This document shows positions 1 through 8,929 of a stretch of DNA of 64,000 bases, one piece after another. Location of the stretch: positions 7,564,001-7,628,000 of the forward strand of contig CAWFHD010000003.1 in assembly GCA_963815475.1 (NCBI GenBank). Direction: 5' to 3'. The translations under genes and the position numbers were made by a program. The stretch's first letter is position 1. Every line of letters begins with the position of its first letter. The DNA is from Sulfopaludibacter sp963815475. GTDB taxonomy: Bacteria; Acidobacteriota; Terriglobia; Bryobacterales; Bryobacteraceae. A model generated the notes under the pieces. It was not told where the DNA came from. It ran no database searches and was given only the letters and a program-made list of their open reading frames with translations.

Positions 1-333
1 CGCCTGGTCCTGATGCGCCGCGAAGACTTGGACGATATGCCCCGCGGGAGCCTGGCGCAGACGCCGCTGGCGAGCGCCGGAAGCATCAACCACTACCTGC
101 ACGAATTGGGCGAGTACGGCCTCGTGATCCAGAATCAGGATGCGCGCGCGCCCGCGAACGTGCACCTCAATCTTTGGATGGACTTCTCGCCCCCGCCAAA
201 CGCTGTGGAGACGCTCTCGCCCAAACGCCAGTTCAGCGTGATCGCCATCAGTTTCGCAGTGTTTTTCGGAATCGTCACATGGTCCGCAAAGCGGCTGTTC
301 CAAGCGATGCGCGGGAACGGCCCGCCTGGCTGA
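1..333 (+). CDS. C-terminal part of an unrecognised membrane-anchored protein
   Basis: The reading frame is open from the first base of the window and stops at a TGA at 331-333, so the gene starts upstream. The visible 110 residues form a soluble region followed, roughly 25 residues from the end, by one hydrophobic segment (FSVIAISFAVFFGIV) and a short basic tail (KRLF). That suggests a bitopic membrane protein with a short cytoplasmic end. No family motif is recognised. It is convergent with hemL; the two stop codons abut. The function cannot be stated from this fragment. Confidence 0.5.
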   Translation, partial: RLVLMRREDLDDMPRGSLAQTPLASAGSINHYLHELGEYGLVIQNQDARAPANVHLNLWMDFSPPPNAVETLSPKRQFSVIAISFAVFFGIVTWSAKRLFQAMRGNGPPG

Positions 334-1595
334 TCACCCGCGCATCGCTTCCTTCGCCGCCGCTACCGTCTTCGTCACATCCTCTTCCGTATGCGCCGCG
401 GAGACGAAGGCTGCTTCGAATTGCGAAGGCGCCAGGTAGACTCCGCGATCCAGCATGGCCAGGAAAAATTTCCCGAAACGCGCCGTGTCGGTGCGCTTCG
501 CCGATTCCCAATCTGTCACCGGCCCGTCCGTGAAGAAGAACGTGAACATCGAGCCCACCCGATTCACGGTGATCCCTGCCGGCGCCCCCGCACAGATCGC
601 AGCCGCACGCGATTCCAGCCGGTCATACACTTCGGGATGCGCCTTCAAGTGTCGCAACATCGCCAGTCCCGCCGCCACCGCCAGCGGATTTCCCGAGAGC
701 GTTCCTGCCTGATAAATGGGACCGACGGGCGCCACCTTGCTCATGATGTCCTTGCGGCCGCCATAGGCGCCTACCGGGAGGCCGCCGCCGATCACTTTGC
801 CGAGCGTGGTCAGGTCGGGCTTGATGCCGTATCGCTGCTGCGCGCCGCCGAAGGCCACGCGGAAACCGGTCATCACTTCGTCGAAGATCAACAGCGCCCC
901 GTGCTGCGCCGTAATCTCGCGTAGCGCTTCCAGGTAGCCGGGCAGGGGAGGCACGCACCCCATATTGCCCACTACGGGTTCCACGATGATTGCCGCGATC
1001 CGGTCGCCATGCGCGCGAACGCCGCCTCCACCGCATCCACGCTGTTGTAGGGCAGGGCAATGGTGGTATCGCAAAACGATTTCGGCACGCCCTGCGTGTC
1101 GGCGATCCCGAGCGTCGCCAGTCCTGACCCCGCCTTCACCAGCAGCGAGTCGACATGGCCGTGGTAGCAGCCCTCGAACTTCACAATCAGGTCGCGGCCG
1201 GTGAAGCCGCGCGCTACGCGGATGGCCGACATCGTCGCCTCGGTGCCGGAGTTCACCAGGCGCACCATCTCGATGGAAGGGACAGCCTCGCAGATAGCCT
1301 CTGCCAGCAGAATCTCCTGCTCTGTAGGCGCTCCGAAACTGGTGCCGATGGTGAGCGCGCGCTCGAGCGCGGCCAGAATCTCCGGATGCCGGTGGCCCAG
1401 CAGCAGAGGCCCCCAGGAGCCCACGTAGTCGATGTACTCGTTGCCGTCGACGTCGAAAATGTGGCTGCCCTCGCCGCGCGCGATGAATGGCGGGTTGCCT
1501 CCCACGCTGCGGAAGGCCCGCACTGGCGAGTTGACACCGCCGGGGATCAGAGTCTGGGCCCTGCGAAAGAGCTCTTCAGATTTGGAATGGTTCAT
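334..1595 (-). CDS. hemL: glutamate-1-semialdehyde 2,1-aminomutase, interrupted by a frameshift
   Basis: PLP enzyme of the C5 haem pathway that converts glutamate-1-semialdehyde to 5-aminolevulinate. The N-terminal half (1595 to about 1010) carries family landmarks: LIPGGVNSPVRAF, NSGTEATMSAIR and the CYHGHVD motif. The C-terminal half, in another frame, carries IIVEPVVGNMG, FDEVMTGFR and the PLP-lysine region TLGKVIGGGLPVGAYGG. The halves join near 1010, where one base appears to be missing: the expected Phe-Ala-Arg-His-Gly-Asp is broken after Arg. Restored length is about 420 residues, normal for HemL. It lies 4 bp after the flavoprotein gene in the same direction. Loss of HemL would remove haem synthesis unless a second copy exists, so a sequence error is more likely than a true pseudogene. 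Confidence 0.88.
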
Positions 1596-1599
1596 ACGG

Positions 1600-2792
1600 T
1601 TATGGCGCTGGGCGGAAGCCCGCTCCGCGCGGCAGAATCTTGCTGAAGCCGAAGCTGGTGGCGATGTCGAACAGGCTGCCGTTCAAGTTGCGCAACAGCC
1701 GGCGCTTCAATCCGAGATAGGGCTGCCTGCCGGAAAACAGATCCTGCATTACGGAAGCGAAGCGAGGACTTCGACGCGTGAACTGCACCATGCGCGCTGG
1801 CACTGAGCCTAACAGGAAGCGTCCCAGGAAGACGCGCTTGGCGAGGCGCGATCCGAATTCCAGGTCCGCCATGAAATCATGGCGCAGTAGTTTGCGATAT
1901 TGTTGGGCAACTTCCACCGGGCGCCGGCTTCAGCAAGCAGCGTGCGGGCCGCCAGGTCGGCCGATCGGATCGCATAGAAGAGTCCTTCGCCGGTGATCGG
2001 ATCCACCAGGCCCGCAGCATCGCCCACCGCCATCCAACCTTCTCCGGCCACGCGATTCTTGCGCCATGAACCGGTATCCAGCGCGGGCAGCAGGTGGCTA
2101 TAAAACGTCGCGCCTTTCCATGAGATGGACCGTTCCAGCATGTAGGCTTCGAGGCGCTTGCGCAACGCCGCGGCCGGTTCGCCCTTTCCGCAAATCCCCA
2201 CGGACAGGTGTCCGCACCGCGGAAAGACCCAGATATAACCTTCGAGCCCCGGGAGAAACTGGATGTCGATGCGAGCCTGTTCGCCGGGAACGTAGTAGCC
2301 CAGCGCCGACATCGCATCTTCCGGTTGAAGCTGCGTGCCCACGTCGCGCAGCGGATTGCGCGCGCCCGTGGCGACAATGCAGAAATCGGCGTCGGCGATT
2401 CCCGCGTTGGTCCGCAATTGCCAGCCCGACCCGTGTCGTTCAATTGCGGTGACGCGCGCCTTTTCCACCTGTGCGCCTGCGCGGCCGGCCCGTTCCAGCA
2501 ACATGCGGTTCAAGTCGAAGCGAGAGTAGATCACAAGTGGATCGGTCAGCTTGAGCGTCACTTCACCCGCTTTGGGCGCGCCGAGCACCGTTTCCGTGAC
2601 CAACCGCTTCGGCGTGGAGTTTTCGATCAGGAAGGGATACTGGCTGTACGCTTTGTGCGTGAGGCCGCCGCCGCAAGGCTTCTCCCAGGCGAGCTTTTCG
2701 TCGAACAGTTGCACGCGCAGACCAGCCGATGCCAGTTGCTCCGCGGCAAATGCGCCCGCCGGACCGCCCCCCAGGATGGCCACCCGCTTCAT
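1600..2792 (-). CDS. geranylgeranyl reductase-family FAD oxidoreductase, frameshifted near its 3' end
   Basis: The product begins with a Rossmann FAD motif (VAILGGGPAGAFAAEQLA). It continues with the PCGGGL motif typical of geranylgeranyl-reductase/digeranylgeranylglycerophospholipid-reductase-like proteins and the second FAD signature GDAAGLVDPITGEGL. Members usually reduce isoprenoid chains or act on related lipids; the substrate here is unknown. Near 1915-1925 the frame changes (one base apparently lost), after which about 105 residues continue the family C-terminus. Restored length is about 397 residues. Its ATG overlaps the stop of the upstream lipoprotein (ATGA), and hemL follows 4 bp after its stop, so the three are probably co-transcribed. 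Confidence 0.8.
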
Positions 2793-3235
2793 TTCTTTTT
2801 GCCGGCTGGGGGCAGGTCTTCGGGTGAAGGCATCTTGCCGCCCGCCCCCGCGCCTGCTCCAGGAGGCATTGCGCCGCCATGTGGATTTTCCGCGCCGGGC
2901 GCGGCGCCGCCACCCGGCATGGCGCCCGCACCGTGCGGAGCTTCGCCAGTTTCTTTACGACCTGTCACTGCCCACTTGCCGCCCTTCTGTTCCAGAACGT
3001 AGACCGGAGCCATGCCAGTGCCGGGCGCGCCGCCTTTGGCGGTAATGGAAACCGAGGCTTCGGCGCGTTCGCCGTTAAACTGCACGGCCGTTACTTCAAC
3101 ATTCATGCCGGCCATATTCAGGCCTTTGCTTGCAAGGTAATCGAGCACACCCTGACGCACCGCGTCTTTGCTCTGGTTGCCGCGATTGCAGGCGGCGAGG
3201 GACAACAGCACTACGAGAAGGGAAGCAATTCTCAC
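2789..3235 (-). CDS. small secreted lipoprotein with a Gly/Pro/Ala-rich tail
   Basis: Starting at the GTG at 3235, the product opens with a lipoprotein signal peptide ending in the lipobox LAAC (RIASLLVVLLSLAAC). An alpha/beta-looking segment of about 80 residues follows, then a low-complexity tail rich in Gly, Pro and Ala that ends in PPAGKKK. The frame remains open upstream to 3346, but those residues precede the signal peptide and look untranslated. Its stop overlaps the start of the flavoprotein gene by ATGA, implying translational coupling. It lies just downstream of the ACT-domain gene. No specific function is recognised. Confidence 0.65.
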   Translation of the reverse strand: MRIASLLVVLLSLAACNRGNQSKDAVRQGVLDYLASKGLNMAGMNVEVTAVQFNGERAEASVSITAKGGAPGTGMAPVYVLEQKGGKWAVTGRKETGEAPHGAGAMPGGGAAPGAENPHGGAMPPGAGAGAGGKMPSPEDLPPAGKKK

Positions 3236-3242
3236 AACTCGA

Positions 3243-3638
3243 TTATAACTGGGCTGCGCGTTGCAACCGCCGGAGAACTGCCATGGTTCGCTCTGAATCT
3301 TTCGGCTGCACAAAGAGGTGATCGTGGTAGTAGCCGGAAATGACATTTACGCCAATGCCCTCTGCCGCCAACGGAGTTGCAATGGCCGCCAGAAACCCGA
3401 TGGCTTCCAGGCTGGAGTGAACATTCAGGGTGATCATGCGGCAGGTGAAGGTGAAAGGCAGGTTGCGCCGCTCGGCTTCTTGGAGGCTGCAGATTACGGT
3501 GACGCCTTCGCGTTCCCGAAAACAGCAAAGCGTCTCGATACCCGTTGCGTCCAGCACGGTGCAATACACGAACTCCTCGGCATGAAGCACCGGTTCCATC
3601 GAGCTCAGCAGCGCGGCAAGGTTCTTCTCTCCAGCCAT
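3243..3638 (-). CDS. ACT-domain protein
   Basis: A 131-residue protein matching the short, stand-alone ACT-domain family (COG3602-like). A conserved N-terminal block contains LHAEEFVYCTV and an ACT-type segment contains NVHSSLEAIGFLAAIATPLAAEGI. The family is thought to bind small ligands such as amino acids; partners are unknown. The gene follows the HTH-like membrane protein by about 15 bp and precedes the lipoprotein by only 7 bp, so it probably belongs to the same minus-strand transcript. Confidence 0.75.
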   Translation of the reverse strand: MAGEKNLAALLSSMEPVLHAEEFVYCTVLDATGIETLCCFREREGVTVICSLQEAERRNLPFTFTCRMITLNVHSSLEAIGFLAAIATPLAAEGIGVNVISGYYHDHLFVQPKDSERTMAVLRRLQRAAQL

Positions 3639-3653
3639 CTAAAACCTTTACGG

Positions 3654-4997
3654 CTACGGCCGCGTTTCGGTACGACCTTTTCCCCGGCCGACCATCGCCA
3701 GAGGATGGTGCGTGACGTAACGAATCCGGATGGGCACGTTCGATTCAAATGTCGCCTGAATTAACACCTGGAACGCCTCGGGCAGCGCTCCCGATGGCGT
3801 CCGCAAATGCGAAATCAGATCCGCGACGTGCGAGGGATTAGTCACGTACTCCGCCAACGCCCAGCCATATTCCGACCCAGCGCCGCCCAGAATTAACATG
3901 TGGTGTCCGGGCTGCGGGCCCGGGAACTCCGAGATCAGCGCGAACTTCTCTCCGCCGCCGTGCGAGCCGCCTGCGACGTACTCCGGCAATTCTCCAGCTC
4001 TGGGATGCAGATTGCGGATTCGGTCGATCGTATCTACGAAGTCGCCGCCTTCAAGCGCAAACTTGACGCCGGGGTGAAGGTTGGGCCGGCCGATAAAGAC
4101 GACGTTGCTATTCCAGATATCGTCCCATCCCAACGCCTGCGATCGCTTGAGCCCCACCGGCCGCTGGCGAGCGGTCAGCATCTGCGTCAGCAGAAAGATC
4201 GCATTCACCGCTCCGGCATCAGCGTAATCCCGAACCTCGGACAGCCCCGTAAAGCCCATCTGCTGCCGCAGGTGATTCAACGCCGCGGAAGATGGCACGT
4301 CGCTCATCTGGTTCGACTGCGCATCGCGGACGATCAGGCCGGAAGGCTCCGCTTGTAGAAACAGGCGCGTGTCGTAAGAGACCAACAGTGGCACTGCGCT
4401 GTCCAGAAACGGCTTCCAGAACATCGACAGTTCTGGCGATGCCACAATGTCTGCTGCCTTTGCTTCCCTATTCGGCGATGAGAACAGCCGGACCGTCAGG
4501 AGAGTCAGTAGTGACCCTGCGAGTAAAGTCGCGGCGAGCAAAGGCCACCACACGCGTCGGGACGGCGGCTCAACAGGTGCGGCTATCTGGGGAGCGGGTG
4601 GCTCCGGGGGAGGAGGCGCCGCCGGCGGATCCGTAGTGGCGGCCGCATTTCCGGTACGAACGAACTGCGGGGCGTATCCCCCTTTTCGAATCTCGATCTG
4701 AATTGGGACCTTCTGCGCTTCCAGCTCATAAAGCAGGCGCAGTTTGTTGCGCAATTCATAGGCGCGGGTGCGCACGCAGGAGTCTGCCGAAGGTGAGTAA
4801 TCGGGCGACCGGCCAAGCGCACTCACTCCCAACGCGTACTCTTTTAAGTCCTCGGCCCGGCCTTCAATTTCAGCCTCGCACACATATCGAAGGAAATTTC
4901 GCAGCTGTGAGGACCGAGCAAAAACCTTGCTCTTGAGAGCCAGCTCCAGCGCTCTGCGTTTTTCGGCTTCAGAAATTACATCTCCCAGTGCCAACAT
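3654..4997 (-). CDS. membrane-anchored acidobacterial protein with an HTH-like N-terminal domain
   Basis: The first about 110 residues match a pattern frequent in Acidobacteriota: SSQLRNFLRYVCEAEIEGRA, LKEYALGV, then DSCVRTRAYELRNKLRLLYE and a terminal KGGYAPQF. It resembles a DNA-binding-like domain placed before a membrane anchor. A Pro-rich linker and one transmembrane helix (PLLAATLLAGSLLTLLTV) precede a large C-terminal domain that is probably periplasmic. The ATG at 4997 is chosen because an AGGGG sequence lies about 6 bases upstream. The topology resembles CadC-type one-component sensors, but neither target nor signal is known. Confidence 0.65.
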   Translation of the reverse strand: MLALGDVISEAEKRRALELALKSKVFARSSQLRNFLRYVCEAEIEGRAEDLKEYALGVSALGRSPDYSPSADSCVRTRAYELRNKLRLLYELEAQKVPIQIEIRKGGYAPQFVRTGNAAATTDPPAAPPPPEPPAPQIAAPVEPPSRRVWWPLLAATLLAGSLLTLLTVRLFSSPNREAKAADIVASPELSMFWKPFLDSAVPLLVSYDTRLFLQAEPSGLIVRDAQSNQMSDVPSSAALNHLRQQMGFTGLSEVRDYADAGAVNAIFLLTQMLTARQRPVGLKRSQALGWDDIWNSNVVFIGRPNLHPGVKFALEGGDFVDTIDRIRNLHPRAGELPEYVAGGSHGGGEKFALISEFPGPQPGHHMLILGGAGSEYGWALAEYVTNPSHVADLISHLRTPSGALPEAFQVLIQATFESNVPIRIRYVTHHPLAMVGRGKGRTETRP

Positions 4998-5273
4998 TCC
5001 GTTACCCCTGATGGGCTTGATTCTATAACCATTTGGGTAGCGTTGCAACAAAATAGCTAACTGTTTTGTAACCGTGGGGCAACTTGCGACATGTAGAGCG
5101 AATGAACAATCCTTTGAGCTACTACGACTTTTGTTGTAACAACGAACTTTATGGTCTCCAATGTTCTGCCCTGTAGCAGGCGCACTGTAGCGCTGGTACC
5201 ATCCACTCCCGCGCTGTCTCCTACTCTGTCAGAGCTGCCTCCAGAGATACATACCAATAAGGAGCTTCGGAAA

Positions 5274-8200
5274 ATGCGGAAGACGACGATGTTTCTGGTG
5301 GGGCTGCTGCTAGCCGGTCTTTCCGGCTACGCGCAGACTATCAGCGGATCCATGGCAGGACGGGTAGTGGATTCTCAAGGCGCGGTAGTCCCTGGCGCCG
5401 CCGTGACGGTTACAGAACCGGCAAAGGACGTAAAGGTTACGACCAAGACGTCCAACGGCGGCGATTTCAATGTTCCTGGACTTTTGCCGGGAAATTATTC
5501 GATCACGGTGGAAGCCACCGGTTTCAAAAAGCTCTCACGCACCGGAATTGCACTCAACGCCAACGATAAGCTGGCGCTCGGTGACCTGATTGTCGAGGTT
5601 GGCGCGATCACTGAGACCATCGAGGTTTCGGCGCAAGCCACGGTCCTGCAAACCGAAAGCGTGGAGCGCAGCGCCGCAGTCACTAGTAAACAGATTGAGA
5701 ACATCGAAGTGAATGGCCGCAATGCCCTGGATATGGCCAAACTGGTTCCCGGTGTTCAGTTCACCACCGGAACCAGCTACGCAGTCGGCAGTTCCTCGAA
5801 CGGCGCCAACGACTTTACGGTAAATGGCGCGCGTCCCTCCCAGAACCAATTGACCATCAATGGTATCGGCAACGTCGATACCGGCAACAACGGCGGCATG
5901 AACGTGTCCGTCAGCATCGATTCCATCGCGGAATTCAAGATTCTGACCAACAGCTACCAGGCCGAATACGGCCGTAGCGTTGGCGGACAGATCTCCATGG
6001 TGACCAAGAGCGGCAGCGACCAGTTCCACGGCAGCGGATATTGGTATCACCGCAACGACAGCCTCAACGCCAACAGCTTTCTGAACAACGCGCGTGGACT
6101 GTCGAAGCCCCTGTTCCGCTATAACAACCCCGGCTACACCATTGGCGGCCCGGTCTATCTTCCGCACATCGAGCAGCGTACCAAGAACAAGCTCTTCTTC
6201 TTCTTTAGCCAGGAATACCAACGGCAGCTATCTCCAGGCACAGTTCACAACGTGCTGGTTCCTACGGCGCTCGAGCGCAAGGGCGACTTCTCGCAGAGCA
6301 AAAACAACAACGGCCAGCCGTTGACCTTCATCAACGATCCGTTGAACGGCGCGCCATTCCCCGGCCTGGTGGTTCCTCAGAATCGCCTCTATGCTCCCGG
6401 GCAGGCGCTCCTCAACCTCTTCCCCTTGCCCAACACACCGCAGGTGAGCAATTTCAACTACACGTCGCAGCTTCCCGGCGCGGCGCCGCGGCAGGAAACC
6501 CTCCTCCGCATGGACTACAACCTCACGGAAAAAATTCGCGTGTTTGGACACTGGATCGACAACCGTCAGCCCACCGTTGCGCCCTACGGTTCATTTGTTC
6601 TGGGACTCAATATTCCGATCACGCCCATCGCCAATCCCATCCCGGGCAGAAGCTTTGCCGCCGGCATGACTTGGACCCTCAGCCCCACCATGACGAACGA
6701 AATCAACTGGGGCTTCACACATAACTCGATTCTCATCGCGGAAAACGGAACTGCGTTGACCACTACCGCGACGGGCATCAATTTGCCCGAACTGTATCCC
6801 AACTCGGTGCAGGACAGCTATGTTCCCGCGGTAAATTTTAATGGCACCCGCATCTCCGCCAGCCCGACGCTCGGCACAGGCGACGCGCCATTCATCAACT
6901 ACAACACCACCATCGATGCCATCGACAACCTGACGAAGGTCTGGGGAAAGCACACCATCAAGGCCGGCTTCTACATGCAGCGCAGCCGCAAAAACCAGAC
7001 GTCCTTCGCGAGCTTCAATGGCAGCTACAACTTCGGCGACAACGCCTCCAACCCCTACGACACCGGCTTTGGATTCTCCAACGCGCTGCTCGGCGTCTAC
7101 AACACCTACACCCAAGCCAGCAACCACATCAACGGCTTGTACCGCTACTGGAATATCGAACAGTACGTGCAGGATACCTGGAAAGTGACGTCGCGCCTCA
7201 CCTTGGATTACGGTCTGCGCGGCGCCTGGTACCAACCGCAATATGATTCCGGCCTGCAGGCTTCTACCTTCCTGCCCAGCCAATGGAGCGCGTCGCAAGC
7301 GCCCCAGCTCTACCTTCCGGCCGTGACGCCCGGAACCGTCAGCGGCCGGTCCGCCTACAATCCGATCACTGGCCAGTACCTTCCATCCTTCGACGTTGGC
7401 CTTGAGATTCCCGGAACCGGCAATGCATTCCAGGCCATCTGCCAGGCCGCCACTTGCCCCAATGGCAAGTACCTGCTGAAGGATCGCGGTTTGCAATGGG
7501 GACCGCGTTTCGGTTTCGCATGGGACATCACCGGCAAGCAGAACCTGGTCTTCCGAGCCGGCAGCGGCATCTACTACGACCGCATTCAGGGCAACCGGAC
7601 CTTCGACTCCGTCACCAATCCGCCGGAAGCCGTGAGCCCCACGTTGAATCAGAACTTCGTTTCCACCATCAACCCTGCCAGCGTCCTGCTGGGACCGCCC
7701 AGTCTGGATGCAGTGGACCCAACCGGGAAGGTCCCCACCGATTACAACTATCAGGCGAGCTTACAGGCCCGCCTGCCGCAGAACATGAGTCTCGATATCG
7801 CGTATGTCGGCACCATGGGACGCCACCTGCAAGACAATAAGAACCTCAACTACAACGCATTCGGACAGTGCTTCCAGAAGCAGAACCAGGATCCGCAACT
7901 GGTAGCGGCCAGCCCCAACGCGCTGCTGGGCAACAATTGTCTCGGGGCGAACTTCCTGAAGCCCTATCCGGGCTACGGCAACATCAACCTCTATCAGAGC
8001 GAAGCCACCTCGAACTACAACGCCATGCAGATCCAGTTGCAGCGCCGCGCCAGCAAAGGTTTGTTCGTGGGCGTCGCTTACACCTGGAGCAAGGCTCTCG
8101 CCACATCGCTGAGCGGCGGCACCAACGACAATTCGTTCGTCCGTCCCGATCAATACAATCGCCTTGCCAACTACGGTCCGGCCAGCTTTGACCGTCGCCA

Positions 8201-8846
8201 GGTGCTGGCGATCAACTACGTCTACACCACGCCTAGGGCTCCCCGCGGAAACAGCTTCACCCGTCTGATCACCGATGGCTGGCAGCTCTCGGGCGTCACC
8301 CAGGCGGTCACCGGAAGCCCGTTCACGCCCGGCTTCAGCATCCAAGGCGCCGGCAACCAGAACATCACTGGCTCCAATACCGAAGGCGCGCGCATCGGTG
8401 TGGTGGCGGGCTGTAACCCGTACACCGGTTCGAGCGACCCCTTCAACCGTCTGAATCCGGCCTGCTTCTTCGCGCCGTCTCCGGGCAGCATCGGCCTGGA
8501 ATCCGGCGTTAACTTCCTGTACGGTCCGCGCATCGTGAACTTCGACATGGCGCTCCAGAAGGAATTCAACGTAAAGGAGAGGCTGCACATCGAGTTCCGC
8601 GTGGATGCCTTCAACGTGTTCAACCACACCGAGTTCTCGGGCTACAACGGCACCTTGAACTTTGGCGCGTATCCCACCAACGCCAGCGGCGTGGTGACCG
8701 GCCTGCCGGCCATCACTTCTACCGCACTGGGACGCAATGCCAACGGCACGTTTAACGTGACCGGCTTCGGCACGGCTACCCAGGTTGGACCGGGAGCGCT
8801 CGGTTACTCGCGCATCCTGCAAACGCTGGTTCGCATTCGGTTCTAG
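5274..8846 (+). CDS. TonB-dependent receptor with carboxypeptidase-regulatory N-terminal domain (Oar-like)
   Basis: A 1190-residue outer-membrane receptor. A signal peptide (MRKTTMFLVGLLLAGLSGYAQ) precedes a carboxypeptidase-regulatory-like Ig fold (GSMAGRVVDSQGAVVPGAAV ... GDFNVPGLLPGNYSITVEATGF). A plug-like region follows (NGRNALDMAKLVPGVQF, FTVNGARPSQNQLTINGI) and then a long beta-barrel rich in aromatic alternation, ending in the outer-membrane C-terminal signal with final Phe (LVRIRF). Such receptors import large or scarce substrates, often plant or polymer oligosaccharides, in Acidobacteriota; the ligand here is unknown. The ATG at 5274 is supported by AAGGAG at 5259-5264; the frame is open upstream to 5151 but that part precedes the signal peptide. 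Confidence 0.9.
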   Translation: MRKTTMFLVGLLLAGLSGYAQTISGSMAGRVVDSQGAVVPGAAVTVTEPAKDVKVTTKTSNGGDFNVPGLLPGNYSITVEATGFKKLSRTGIALNANDKLALGDLIVEVGAITETIEVSAQATVLQTESVERSAAVTSKQIENIEVNGRNALDMAKLVPGVQFTTGTSYAVGSSSNGANDFTVNGARPSQNQLTINGIGNVDTGNNGGMNVSVSIDSIAEFKILTNSYQAEYGRSVGGQISMVTKSGSDQFHGSGYWYHRNDSLNANSFLNNARGLSKPLFRYNNPGYTIGGPVYLPHIEQRTKNKLFFFFSQEYQRQLSPGTVHNVLVPTALERKGDFSQSKNNNGQPLTFINDPLNGAPFPGLVVPQNRLYAPGQALLNLFPLPNTPQVSNFNYTSQLPGAAPRQETLLRMDYNLTEKIRVFGHWIDNRQPTVAPYGSFVLGLNIPITPIANPIPGRSFAAGMTWTLSPTMTNEINWGFTHNSILIAENGTALTTTATGINLPELYPNSVQDSYVPAVNFNGTRISASPTLGTGDAPFINYNTTIDAIDNLTKVWGKHTIKAGFYMQRSRKNQTSFASFNGSYNFGDNASNPYDTGFGFSNALLGVYNTYTQASNHINGLYRYWNIEQYVQDTWKVTSRLTLDYGLRGAWYQPQYDSGLQASTFLPSQWSASQAPQLYLPAVTPGTVSGRSAYNPITGQYLPSFDVGLEIPGTGNAFQAICQAATCPNGKYLLKDRGLQWGPRFGFAWDITGKQNLVFRAGSGIYYDRIQGNRTFDSVTNPPEAVSPTLNQNFVSTINPASVLLGPPSLDAVDPTGKVPTDYNYQASLQARLPQNMSLDIAYVGTMGRHLQDNKNLNYNAFGQCFQKQNQDPQLVAASPNALLGNNCLGANFLKPYPGYGNINLYQSEATSNYNAMQIQLQRRASKGLFVGVAYTWSKALATSLSGGTNDNSFVRPDQYNRLANYGPASFDRRQVLAINYVYTTPRAPRGNSFTRLITDGWQLSGVTQAVTGSPFTPGFSIQGAGNQNITGSNTEGARIGVVAGCNPYTGSSDPFNRLNPACFFAPSPGSIGLESGVNFLYGPRIVNFDMALQKEFNVKERLHIEFRVDAFNVFNHTEFSGYNGTLNFGAYPTNASGVVTGLPAITSTALGRNANGTFNVTGFGTATQVGPGALGYSRILQTLVRIRF

Positions 8847-8851
8847 GAATT

Positions 8852-8929
8852 GGCCGCGGATGGACACAGATGCGCACGGATTGAGAGTAAGATATCTTAA
8901 TCCGTGTTCATTCGTGTCCAGCCGTGGCT
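8852..8929. repeat. imperfect palindromic dispersed repeat, copy A
   Basis: Two 31-base arms (8852-8882 and 8899-8929) are inverted copies matching at about 24 of 31 positions, with a 16-base loop. The left arm begins GGCCGCGGATGGACAC and ends CACGGATT. The right arm starts AATCCGTGTTCATTCGTGTC. A second copy of the left arm, matching at 27 of 31 positions, lies at 40905-40935. The right arm contains the predicted GTG start codon of the cytochrome gene. Confidence 0.75.

Noticed and set aside
5057..5257. Minus-strand frame upstream of the TonB receptor.
   Set aside because: No motif or leader, and it overlaps the likely promoter region of the receptor gene.
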